A DNA stretch of 6,755 nt, taken from NCBI GenBank assembly GCA_030646745.1, contig JAUSKV010000339.1, positions 1 through 6,755 of the forward strand, in the 5' to 3' direction. Shown here piece after piece: positions 1-5,521 of the stretch. Position 1 is the first letter of the stretch. Each line of letters starts with the position of its first letter. A program made the position numbers and the translations under genes. The DNA is from Sulfurimonas sp. Its GTDB lineage: Bacteria; Campylobacterota; Campylobacteria; Campylobacterales; Sulfurimonadaceae. Below the pieces are notes generated by a model, which worked only from the letters and a program-made list of their open reading frames with translations, was not told where the DNA came from and did not search any database.

Positions 1-937
1 GCACGGCCTCTAAAACAGCTTGAATAATCTCATCCGTTGTGATGCCCTCAGCTTCAGCCTCATAACTTAAAACAATGCGGTGACGCATAAGCTCTTTTGC
101 AACAAACGCCACATCCACAGGCGTTACAAAATCTTTTCCACGCAAGAATGCCATAGCCTTTACCGCTTTAAACATGTCTATACTTACCCTCGGAGAGGCA
201 CCAAACTGTATAAAGTTTTTGAGTCTCTCAAGCCCGTAATCACTCGGATTTCTGGTTGCGTTTACAAGTTCTATCATGTACTCTTCAACTTCACTGTCCA
301 CATGTACGGCTTTGATAGCTTTTTTTAACTCTATCAACTCTTCATGCGACAGGACTGCATGTATCTCTTCAAAATTACCGCTTGAGATGCGTCTTGCAAT
401 TTCAAGCTCTTCTGCTTTTGTGTTGTAATCCACCAAAAGTTTGAGCATAAAACGGTCTAGCTGCGCCTCAGGAAGCTGGTAAACGCCCTCTTGCTCCACG
501 GGATTCTGCGTCGCCATAACAAAAAACGGAAGATCTAATTTAAAAGTCGTGTCGCCCAAAGTTACCTGTTTTTCCTGCATAACTTCAAGCAGAGCCGACT
601 GAACTTTTGCAGGAGAGCGGTTAATCTCATCTGCTAAAAGCAGGTTTGTAAAAATAGGACCTTTTTTGATTTTAAAACTGTTGTTCTGAGGGTCGTAAAT
701 CTCCGCACCCAGAATGTCTGAGGGAAGCAAATCGGGAGTGAATTGCGCTCTTTTAAAGTTTAATCCCAATGATTTTGCCAACGCATTTACGGTCGTAGTT
801 TTTGCAAGCCCCGGAACACCCTCAATAAGAATATGCCCCTCACACAAAAGCGCAATCAAAAGAGAATCAATCATCTTCTCCTGCCCCACAACTACCTTCG
901 CAACCTCTTTCTTTATCTCTTGAATTTTAGAAATCAT
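1..937 (-). CDS. MoxR-family AAA+ ATPase (3' end cut by window edge)
   Basis: MoxR-type AAA+ ATPases are cytoplasmic chaperone-like ATPases that usually act with von Willebrand factor A (Bat) proteins and DUF58 proteins in maturing or inserting metal cofactors or in envelope stress; that role is family knowledge. Visible here are 312 codons with no stop. Walker A is GVPGLAKTT at residues 40-48, Walker B is LLLADE ending at residue 104 and followed by INRSPAKVQ, sensor 1 is ATQNP at 142-146, the arginine-finger region is LDRF at 160-163, and the sensor 2 region is GASPR at 246-250. The family is normally about 310-330 residues and the visible end (QAVLEAV) resembles the usual C-terminus, so only a few residues should be missing. 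The start is the ATG at 937, with AAGG 10 bases upstream. The gene probably opens an operon continuing to the left, where DUF58/Bat genes would be expected but cannot be seen. Confidence 0.95.
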   Translation of the reverse strand, partial: MISKIQEIKKEVAKVVVGQEKMIDSLLIALLCEGHILIEGVPGLAKTTTVNALAKSLGLNFKRAQFTPDLLPSDILGAEIYDPQNNSFKIKKGPIFTNLLLADEINRSPAKVQSALLEVMQEKQVTLGDTTFKLDLPFFVMATQNPVEQEGVYQLPEAQLDRFMLKLLVDYNTKAEELEIARRISSGNFEEIHAVLSHEELIELKKAIKAVHVDSEVEEYMIELVNATRNPSDYGLERLKNFIQFGASPRVSIDMFKAVKAMAFLRGKDFVTPVDVAFVAKELMRHRIVLSYEAEAEGITTDEIIQAVLEAV

Positions 938-967
938 ATAAATATTACCTTGTTTTTAAAGTGAAAA

Positions 968-976
968 AGTATAGCA
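968..976 (-). promoter_or_regulatory. Extended -10 promoter of the MoxR gene
   Basis: On the minus strand the sequence reads TGCTATACT, a TG-N extended -10 with the hexamer TATACT at 973-968, about 31 bases before the MoxR start codon. No convincing -35 hexamer lies 17 bases further upstream (the bases there read TCAACC). Weak -35 boxes are usual for sigma70 promoters in Campylobacterota. The assignment rests on motif and position only. The upstream side of this promoter abuts the direct repeat copy at 992-1048. Confidence 0.55.
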
Positions 977-991
977 AAGAGGGGGTTAATG

Positions 992-1048
992 GTTGATAAA
1001 TATTTGATAGTTTTTTGACATGTGGGATTTAGGAAACGATGGTAAATC
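992..1048. repeat. Imperfect direct repeat, copy A (partner at 3055-3111)
   Basis: Aligned without gaps to 3055-3111 (offset 2063), 45 of 57 positions match, and 30 of the first 33. Shared blocks include GTTGATAAAT, GTTTTTTG and CATGTG in the same order and spacing. The match may continue weakly to about 1070 if an 8-base indel is allowed. Copy A lies between the stop of the frameshifted coiled-coil gene and the MoxR promoter. Together the two copies bracket the toxin-antitoxin and coiled-coil block. It may be a dispersed intergenic repeat or the flank of an insertion; the window alone cannot tell which. Confidence 0.7.
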
Positions 1049-1059
1049 AACATTTCCTT

Positions 1060-2207
1060 TTAGTTTTTATTTTTTATTTTTTCAAAAATTGATGCAAACT
1101 TTTCGAGTTGGTCTAATCCTATATTTTTATCTCCGCTTTTGTCTCCATAGATGCTGTGGACTGGATTGTCGAAGATTTTTTCTAGTGATATTGTAAGTAG
1201 TCCTAGCAAGTCTTCTTTTTTCATATTAAGTTCATTGGTAAGTTGAGAATAATTATTAAATAATGTAATTGCAGAAATTCTTCTAAATTCGTATTCTTCA
1301 TAAAGTTTATGTGATTTAGAATATTCATAGTTAATTTCAATACCATTACTTGCCAAAAATCTAATTTATTCATTTCACCAATCAACTCAGCAACTGAAGC
1401 AGTCTTATATAAATAAATATTCACAAACTCTGTATTAAATGCTATAAGTGCTACAATAGTTCCAAGGAAAAATACAAATCTTAGAAATGACTGAAATCCT
1501 AGTCTTTTTGATTTATTTTGAAGTTGGATAGATAATTCATAAGCAATATGTCCTTCTTTAGCTCGTTTTGGCTCTGTAACTTCATCACTAATTAATTGCT
1601 TACTATTTGTCGCTTCATCAAAAAGAACTTTTGTTTGCATAAGCATTTTATTTATTTCTATTTGAGAATCGGAACTTTGTAAATCTGTTATGCTTTTTTT
1701 GATTTCATCAATTTGAGTTAAATATCTTTTATCATTTTGTTCGTTTTTTATGATAATTTCATTGAGTGGTTTTTGTTCTTCTTCTAAAATTTCAATTCGT
1801 TTCTTAAAGTCTTGAATCTCATTATAAGGACCTTCAATCTTGTCAACTTTTGATGCTTCATTTTCAGTCTCTACATGAATAAGAGTTCCCATATATTCAT
1901 ACATTTTTTTATTGTTAGCAATAAAATTTTCTCGTCTTTGTTGTAAGTCTGAGCGTTCAATAAATGCTTCCATTGAAATTTTATAAGGAGAAAATTGATT
2001 TTCTACATTTAATATTTCCCCTTGGTTATCCATTGTTGAGATAAAGGAAAAATCGAATGTTCGGAAAAAATTTAATACTGATCGAATTTCATTTAAAGTA
2101 TCAGTAGATATTTGATAATCCGCAAGCCTTTTTTGTAAAAGCTCAAAGTTGTCTTTTATGTACTGAATATCATTTAATATCTTTTTACTCAACTCTTCAT
2201 TCGTCAT
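1060..2207 (-). pseudogene. Coiled-coil, single-TM protein of unknown family, broken by a 1-base frameshift
   Basis: I do not recognise the family. The first frame runs from ATG 2207 (AGGA 7 bases upstream; a GTG at 2210 is the alternative start) and would stop at 1221. The sensible protein continues in the -1 frame, which is open from about 1356 to the stop at 1060-1062. Joining them at the T5 run 1359-1355 gives about 382 residues: a charged helical N-terminus, a long lysine/glutamate-rich coiled coil around 127-175, a hydrophobic membrane span around 240-264 (FLRFVFFLGTIVALIAF), then a charged tail with EYEFRRISAITL and IFDNP. The tail of the zero frame after the run (LNHINFMKNT...) looks like out-of-frame noise. 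The start lies inside the end of the PIN toxin gene (11-base overlap), so the two are co-transcribed and probably translationally coupled. Cause of the frame break: deletion of one T, sequencing error, or slippage on TTTTT; I cannot separate these. Base composition looks more AT-rich by eye than the MoxR gene. Confidence 0.7.
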
Positions 2208-2577
2208 CACTATTTCCTTGTTGATAAATTTTCATCCCCTCGATATAAGCGAAATCTTTTATATTATATGTCCATAACGGTAAATCATAAATCAAACAAG
2301 ATGCAGCAATAAGGGCATCGGGGAGTTTGAGGGAATGGGAAAGTGAATAACGAAGTAGCAGTATTTTAGCAAGATTGAAACATTCGGTTGAGTATTCTAC
2401 ATGCCCGAATGATTCCATGAGAAGAAGAGCCTCTTTTTGTTCTCGTCTGTTGCGAACACCTTGTAATATTTCAAGTTCTACAACAGGATTAATCAAAATC
2501 TCTTTGTTCGATAAATCAATTTTACTATTATCACGCAAATAATCTATGATGATACAAGTATCGATTAAGAGTGCCAT
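2197..2577 (-). CDS. vapC: PIN-domain toxin, VapC type
   Basis: VapC toxins are Mg2+-dependent endoribonucleases that cleave tRNA or rRNA and are held inactive by their partner antitoxin (family knowledge). The 126-residue product starts MALLIDT and carries the expected acidic set: D6 at the end of strand 1, E36 in the ELEILQG segment, D87 in LPDALIAA, and D108 in the TYNIKDF motif. Length and motif order are those of a complete, likely active PIN domain. The start is ATG 2577, which shares its A with the antitoxin stop (TAATG) and has GGAAG 5 bases upstream; a GTG at 2589 in the same frame would only add VEAI and would begin inside the antitoxin gene. The toxin stop overlaps the start of the coiled-coil gene by 11 bases. 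The substrate RNA cannot be predicted. Confidence 0.92.
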   Translation of the reverse strand: MALLIDTCIIIDYLRDNSKIDLSNKEILINPVVELEILQGVRNRREQKEALLLMESFGHVEYSTECFNLAKILLLRYSLSHSLKLPDALIAASCLIYDLPLWTYNIKDFAYIEGMKIYQQGNSDDE

Positions 2578-2924
2578 TATCGCTTCCACGCATTGCTACG
2601 AAGCTCTTTTGCAAAGGCTACAACATCATCCACATCCGAAAAAGGCTCAATTTCTTTTTCATCTTCACCGACTAACAATAACAATTCATCGATATTATGA
2701 GAAGGTTTGAGTATATGCTCTTTATAGTTGAGTTTTTTATAAATGAGCTTTCCCTCTTCTATAGGCGATTGCATCTGTTTAAATTTTTCGTACATTTCGA
2801 TATTTATAAGTGCTGCAACTGGGCGACCATGCTTTTGAATCACTATCTCTTCACCGGCCAACTCAGCTAAATTGATATATTTAGAGAGATGCGCTTTGGT
2901 CTCGGCAATGTTCACTTTGGTCAT
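2577..2924 (-). CDS. Phd/YefM-family antitoxin of the PIN toxin
   Basis: The product is 115 residues. The N-terminal 60 residues are typical of Phd/YefM: KVNIAETKAHLSKYI, then EEIVIQKHGRPVAALI, the dimeric DNA-binding fold that represses its own operon. The remainder (about 61-115) is a longer acidic, helical tail including EDEKEIEPFSDVDDVV; in this family the tail wraps around and blocks the toxin. At 115 residues it is longer than many 75-90-residue members. ATG 2924 is preceded by AAAAAGG with a 7-base spacer. It is first in the operon, with a TAATG overlap to the PIN toxin, the usual antitoxin-first order. Autoregulation through the inverted repeat at 2945-2975 is inferred from its position. 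Phd-type antitoxins are a known pairing for VapC toxins. Confidence 0.92.
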   Translation of the reverse strand: MTKVNIAETKAHLSKYINLAELAGEEIVIQKHGRPVAALINIEMYEKFKQMQSPIEEGKLIYKKLNYKEHILKPSHNIDELLLLVGEDEKEIEPFSDVDDVVAFAKELRSNAWKR

Positions 2925-2944
2925 AATTCAGCCTTTTTGGTTAA

Positions 2945-2975
2945 TATGACTATATTGTACTATAAAATAGTCATA
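2945..2975. promoter_or_regulatory. Inverted-repeat operator/promoter of the toxin-antitoxin operon
   Basis: A perfect 9-base inverted repeat, TATGACTAT at 2945-2953 and ATAGTCATA at 2967-2975, is separated by 13 bases. A third ACTAT half-site lies inside the spacer at 2959-2963. It sits 21 bases upstream of the antitoxin start, where Phd/YefM antitoxins bind. A possible minus-strand -10, TACAAT, lies at 2959-2954 inside the palindrome, so bound antitoxin would cover the promoter. No clear -35 is seen. The symmetry is read directly; the regulatory role is inferred from location and family. Confidence 0.6.
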
Positions 2976-2977
2976 AT

Positions 2978-3049
2978 TTAAAATTTATATCTCAACCCTA
3001 CATCATACAAAAGTCCAATCATTGGATGCGGTGAAAGACTATTGCTCCA
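2978..3049 (-). pseudogene. C-terminal remnant of an outer-membrane beta-barrel protein
   Basis: The minus strand reads 23 codons ending PMIGLLYDVGLRYKF and a TAA stop. The last strand has hydrophobic or aromatic residues at -1 (F), -3 (Y), -5 (L), -7 (V) and -9 (Y), the recognition signature used by the BAM machinery for barrel C-termini; TonB-dependent receptors and porins commonly end like this. In-frame stops immediately upstream (3050-3052) leave no barrel and no start, so this is a dead fragment. It ends a few bases from the toxin-antitoxin operator and begins within 6 bases of repeat copy B. The parent family cannot be decided from one strand. Confidence 0.5.
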
Positions 3050-3054
3050 TTATT

Positions 3055-3111
3055 GTTGATAAATTTTTGATTGTTTTTTGGCATGTGAAACTTTGGAGGA
3101 GATGAAAAATC
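3055..3111. repeat. Imperfect direct repeat, copy B (partner at 992-1048)
   Basis: This is the second copy of the repeat described at 992-1048, in the same orientation, 79% identical over 57 ungapped positions and 91% over the first 33. It lies between the outer-membrane barrel remnant (ending at 3049) and the zinc-finger remnant (from about 3160), so both neighbours appear to be broken at or near it. That placement is what one expects of a recombination or insertion boundary, although no transposase or integrase is present in the window. Confidence 0.7.
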
Positions 3112-3159
3112 TAACTTACTTGTCTTCCCATTTAATTTTGTTGTTATCACATACTCAAT

Positions 3160-3228
3160 TCACTCTGCTCCGCATTGTTCGCATACTTCAGCTAGAACAT
3201 GGTGTACCACAACAACAGCAAAACCCCT
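3160..3228 (-). pseudogene. Remnant of a YgiT-type zinc-finger (MqsA-like) antitoxin
   Basis: Minus-strand translation in one frame gives AVVVVHHVLAEVCEQCGAE followed by an in-frame TGA at 3160-3162. This matches the second half of the YgiT-type zinc finger, whose pattern is a short valine-rich strand, VPAxVC, then xxCGE. The first CxxC pair and a start codon are absent; upstream the frame runs into the end of the cytochrome gene. The fragment is therefore non-functional as written. YgiT-type fingers belong to small toxin-antitoxin or regulator proteins, so an older toxin-antitoxin gene may have been lost here. Recognition is by motif only and the fragment is short. Confidence 0.45.
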
Positions 3229-3230
3229 AT

Positions 3231-3674
3231 TTATTGAATAACAATAAAACCAACTTTTTGATTTTCATGGCAGCCATTACACACATTTTTTATAGTATCA
3301 AAAGCAGTATTGATTTTTGTTTTATCTCTACTATTGAGAACATCTGAAAATTCTGAATATACACTTTTTAGAAAAAAATCATCTGCTGATTCTTTGCGTG
3401 CAGGTCTTCGTACTACACCGTTATCGATTGTTGTTTTAATTTTATTCCAATGATAAAGTGCCAAATCATATTCGCCTTTGTCAATAGCTTTTTTTGTAGC
3501 TTCATACCTATATCCAACTTCCATCATTGCTGTATCAAAACCACGAAATTGCTTTTGAATTTCTTGAAATTTTGCCTTATCTTCTTGAATATTCATAAGC
3601 CATTCAGATGAAGTAGAATAAGAAGCTCCAAACATATTCATCCAGACTAAAACACTTAATACTACAATTTTCAT
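3231..3674 (-). CDS. Small periplasmic mono-heme cytochrome c
   Basis: The 147-residue product has a short N-terminal hydrophobic segment (residues 1-18, MKIVVLSVLVWMNMFGAS) that fits a Sec signal peptide, then a mostly helical domain with RGFDTAMMEVGYRY (44-57) and NGVVRRPARKESAD (85-98). One covalent heme site, CNGCH (132-136), lies near the C-terminus, with FIVIQ ending the protein. An RGFD...GYRY...RRP helical domain followed by a C-terminal CXXCH resembles small c-type cytochromes I associate with sulfur-oxidising Campylobacterota; the electron partner is unknown. The start is ATG 3674, which shares its A with the exporter stop (TAATG) and has AGGAGG 9 bases upstream. The frame is open further upstream to 3827, but that part lies inside the exporter gene and is not used. 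The tight coupling to the exporter suggests a shared sulfur-anion function, which is inference. Confidence 0.88.
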   Translation of the reverse strand: MKIVVLSVLVWMNMFGASYSTSSEWLMNIQEDKAKFQEIQKQFRGFDTAMMEVGYRYEATKKAIDKGEYDLALYHWNKIKTTIDNGVVRRPARKESADDFFLKSVYSEFSDVLNSRDKTKINTAFDTIKNVCNGCHENQKVGFIVIQ

Positions 3675-4447
3675 TACAAAATTCCTCCTATCATTAATAA
3701 ACCAATCAACAACAATAAAATTGAAACGATATATCGGATAAACTCTACTGTAATCTTTTTTAATATTTTCGCTCCAAAATAAGAGCCAACAAAAGCACTT
3801 ATAGTTGCACTTATGACTACTATCCAATCGATTGAAACAGCATTTGAGCCTATCGTATTGCCATAGACTAAAAGTCTGCTTGAATCAACCATGACCGCGA
3901 CCATTACGCCACTTGCGACAAAAGCTTCTTTACTCAGACCGATTTTAATCAAAAACATACTTCTAAATGCTCCTTGATGCCCAGATAAACCACCAAAAAA
4001 TCCACTTATCATACCTCCTATTGGAAGATATTTTTTATCTACACTCATTGAGGCAAATTTTGGCAAAAGTTCCAAAATCACAAATACAACGATTACGATT
4101 CCTACTACAAATTTAATAGGTATAACTGTTGCACTCAGTCCAAATAATTCGTATTCAAAAGCAAAGGATGCACGCATCAAATATTCTAAAAACAGAGCTC
4201 CGATAAATGCAAATACAACCGCAGGAATTCCAAATTTTAGCAACACCGTTTTATCCGCTTCTCTACCAAGTAAGCCCACTTTAAAAATGTTGTTCGCAAA
4301 ATGAACAATCGCAGTCATGGCAATCGCTACATCAATTGGTAAAAAAAGAGCCACAAACGGCATAAGCAGTGTACCGAGTCCAAAGCCTGAAAACAGAGTT
4401 AAAAATGAAGCAATCAATGCTACAAACGAAATCACAAAAATTTCCAT
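3674..4447 (-). CDS. TauE/SafE (TSUP) family membrane exporter
   Basis: TSUP proteins are inner-membrane permeases for sulfite, sulfoacetate, taurine-related or other small organic anions; the substrate here cannot be read from sequence. The 257-residue product has about eight hydrophobic segments (roughly 1-20, 24-50, 70-90, 108-129, 140-160, 172-190, 205-225, 236-257). The two family repeats show the glycine-rich signatures SGFGLGTLLMP (20-30) and GGMISGFFGGLSGHQGAFR (144-162). Length is normal for the family. The start is ATG 4447 with AGGAAAG just upstream; an in-frame TTG at 4468 would add a non-hydrophobic NRLGKI leader and is less likely. It is the first gene of a two-gene operon with the cytochrome c, and has its own promoter at 4474-4502. 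A sulfite exporter next to a cytochrome c would suit a sulfur oxidiser, but this pairing is inference. Confidence 0.93.
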   Translation of the reverse strand: MEIFVISFVALIASFLTLFSGFGLGTLLMPFVALFLPIDVAIAMTAIVHFANNIFKVGLLGREADKTVLLKFGIPAVVFAFIGALFLEYLMRASFAFEYELFGLSATVIPIKFVVGIVIVVFVILELLPKFASMSVDKKYLPIGGMISGFFGGLSGHQGAFRSMFLIKIGLSKEAFVASGVMVAVMVDSSRLLVYGNTIGSNAVSIDWIVVISATISAFVGSYFGAKILKKITVEFIRYIVSILLLLIGLLMIGGIL

Positions 4448-4473
4448 AATCTTTCCTAATCTATTCAATTTGT

Positions 4474-4502
4474 TTTATAATATCATAACTCCACTGTATC
4501 AA
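4474..4502 (-). promoter_or_regulatory. Sigma70-type promoter of the exporter-cytochrome operon
   Basis: On the minus strand a -35 TTGATA (4502-4497) and a -10 TATAAA (4479-4474) are separated by 17 bases, and the -10 lies 26 bases before the exporter ATG at 4447. The promoter falls in the 83-base gap after the LPP20 lipoprotein gene, which supports separate transcription of the exporter and cytochrome. Overlapping alternatives for the -10 (TATTAT, TATGAT) exist in the same stretch. Confidence 0.6.
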
Positions 4503-4530
4503 AAGATAATTACACTTTTATGACAATAAA

Positions 4531-5517
4531 CTATATCTCCAACCCCAAAACCTTTTCTATCCCCTCTTTTTTTATCATTTCATTTAGCTTGATTGCGATG
4601 CTTTCTTTGGCTATATTGTAGCCCTGCGTTGATTGCCCTGTAATATTTAGCTTGTTGCTTCCTATAATTGCACCGCTGCTCTCTTTTATGGTGATTTGAA
4701 TTGCACATCTTGCTAGGCTGAAGCCGTAGGATGAGGCTTGTTCTGTTTTTGATGTAATATAAATTTTAAAATGGTTTTTTCCGCCACTCTCTTTTATGGT
4801 CAGTTTTTTTGCGCTTAACCCTTTTTGGATGGGTGCTTTTAGGTTTTGTGACTCTTTGTCGCTCTCAACGCTAAATGTTATAGAACTTAGCAGCTTTTCA
4901 TATCGCTCATCAACTTCTTGTATTTTTTTTATATATTTTGAACCGTCAAATCCCTCATTAAGTACACCCATAACGGTAACTATATTTGGAACATCCTGCA
5001 GTAAATTTTTCTGCTCTTTATAACTGCCCAGCTCTTTGAGAGCGTTTGAAGTTGCTCTTGTTTGTGTAAGAGTTATTTTTTGCTCCAGCTCTTTTTTTAG
5101 GCTTTCAAAGAGTTTTTTCTTCTCAGATTTGACCAACACAATGAACTTTTTAAATCCAATCTCCTCGACTTCAACAACTTCATAGTTACTGATGCGAATC
5201 TTTTTAACATCACTTTTTACTTCATTTGTACTCGTTGTTTGAGAACTTTCAATATCGCCCTCTTGGACAATGCTTTTTGTCTTAAACTCCGATGAGATTG
5301 AGACGCTCAGAGTAGAAGCCATGGCACTCAAAGCAACTGCCACCGCCTCCGCTTTGCTCTCTCCCTCACCCATAGAATACATGGTGGATGCGTTTGTTTT
5401 TGCAGGATTTTTGTACCACTCAGGCAACTCTTTTTTGCTTGCTACCACGGATTGTTTTTGACTCGTACATGCCGAGAAAAGTAATAAGATTGTAAAGAGA
5501 GTTATAAAATATTTCAT
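4531..5517 (-). CDS. LPP20-family lipoprotein
   Basis: The 328-residue product begins with a lipoprotein signal peptide, MKYFITLFTILLLFSAC, with lipobox FSAC and lipidation at C17. The LPP20-type domain follows at about 31-130: LPEWYKNP, then MYSMGEGESKAEAVAVALSAMA, then an NYEVVEVEEIGFKKFIVLV strand. This arrangement is that of Helicobacter LPP20 and Vibrio FlgP. The C-terminal half (about 180-328) is a further alpha/beta region with KNHFKIYITSKTEQ and AIQITIKESSGAIIG, which I do not recognise; the protein is about twice the length of simple LPP20 proteins. ATG 5517 is chosen; an in-frame TTG sits one codon upstream and the ribosome binding site is weak, suggesting translational coupling to the CsgG-like gene that stops 4 bases earlier. 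The likely location is the outer membrane, inner leaflet or surface. A motility or envelope role is possible but unproven. Confidence 0.85.
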   Translation of the reverse strand: MKYFITLFTILLLFSACTSQKQSVVASKKELPEWYKNPAKTNASTMYSMGEGESKAEAVAVALSAMASTLSVSISSEFKTKSIVQEGDIESSQTTSTNEVKSDVKKIRISNYEVVEVEEIGFKKFIVLVKSEKKKLFESLKKELEQKITLTQTRATSNALKELGSYKEQKNLLQDVPNIVTVMGVLNEGFDGSKYIKKIQEVDERYEKLLSSITFSVESDKESQNLKAPIQKGLSAKKLTIKESGGKNHFKIYITSKTEQASSYGFSLARCAIQITIKESSGAIIGSNKLNITGQSTQGYNIAKESIAIKLNEMIKKEGIEKVLGLEI

Positions 5518-5521
5518 CAAG

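Larger units (their letters stand above)
2925..3230. other. Gene-free stretch holding operator, repeat copy and gene fragments
   Basis: These 306 bases contain no intact gene on either strand. From left to right they hold the toxin-antitoxin ribosome binding site and operator (2925-2975), the outer-membrane barrel remnant (2978-3049), repeat copy B (3055-3111), and the zinc-finger remnant (3160-3228). The plus-strand reading frame that crosses the region (3078-3347) runs antisense through the end of the cytochrome gene and has no family resemblance. No convincing terminator hairpin follows the cytochrome stop. Confidence 0.7.

Noticed and set aside
80..923. Plus-strand open frames opposite the MoxR gene (80-328, 714-923)
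   Set aside because: These are shadows of the strongly conserved AAA+ reading frame on the minus strand.
1032..1057. Possible terminator hairpin GGAAA...TTTCC after the coiled-coil gene
   Set aside because: There are only 5 paired bases around a 16-base interior, with no clean T-run on the minus strand; it is weak and overlaps the repeat.
1060..1356. A separate 98-residue gene starting with TTG at 1356
   Set aside because: It begins exactly at the T5 frame break, has no ribosome binding site, and reads as the natural continuation of the upstream coiled-coil/TM protein.
3078..3347. Plus-strand 89-residue open frame
   Set aside because: It is antisense to the end of the cytochrome gene and to the fragment region, and its translation has no domain character; the minus-strand readings show recognisable motifs instead.
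3675..3827. Longer N-terminus for the cytochrome c
   Set aside because: This part overlaps the exporter coding frame and would bury the signal peptide; AGGAGG and the TAATG overlap place the start at 3674.
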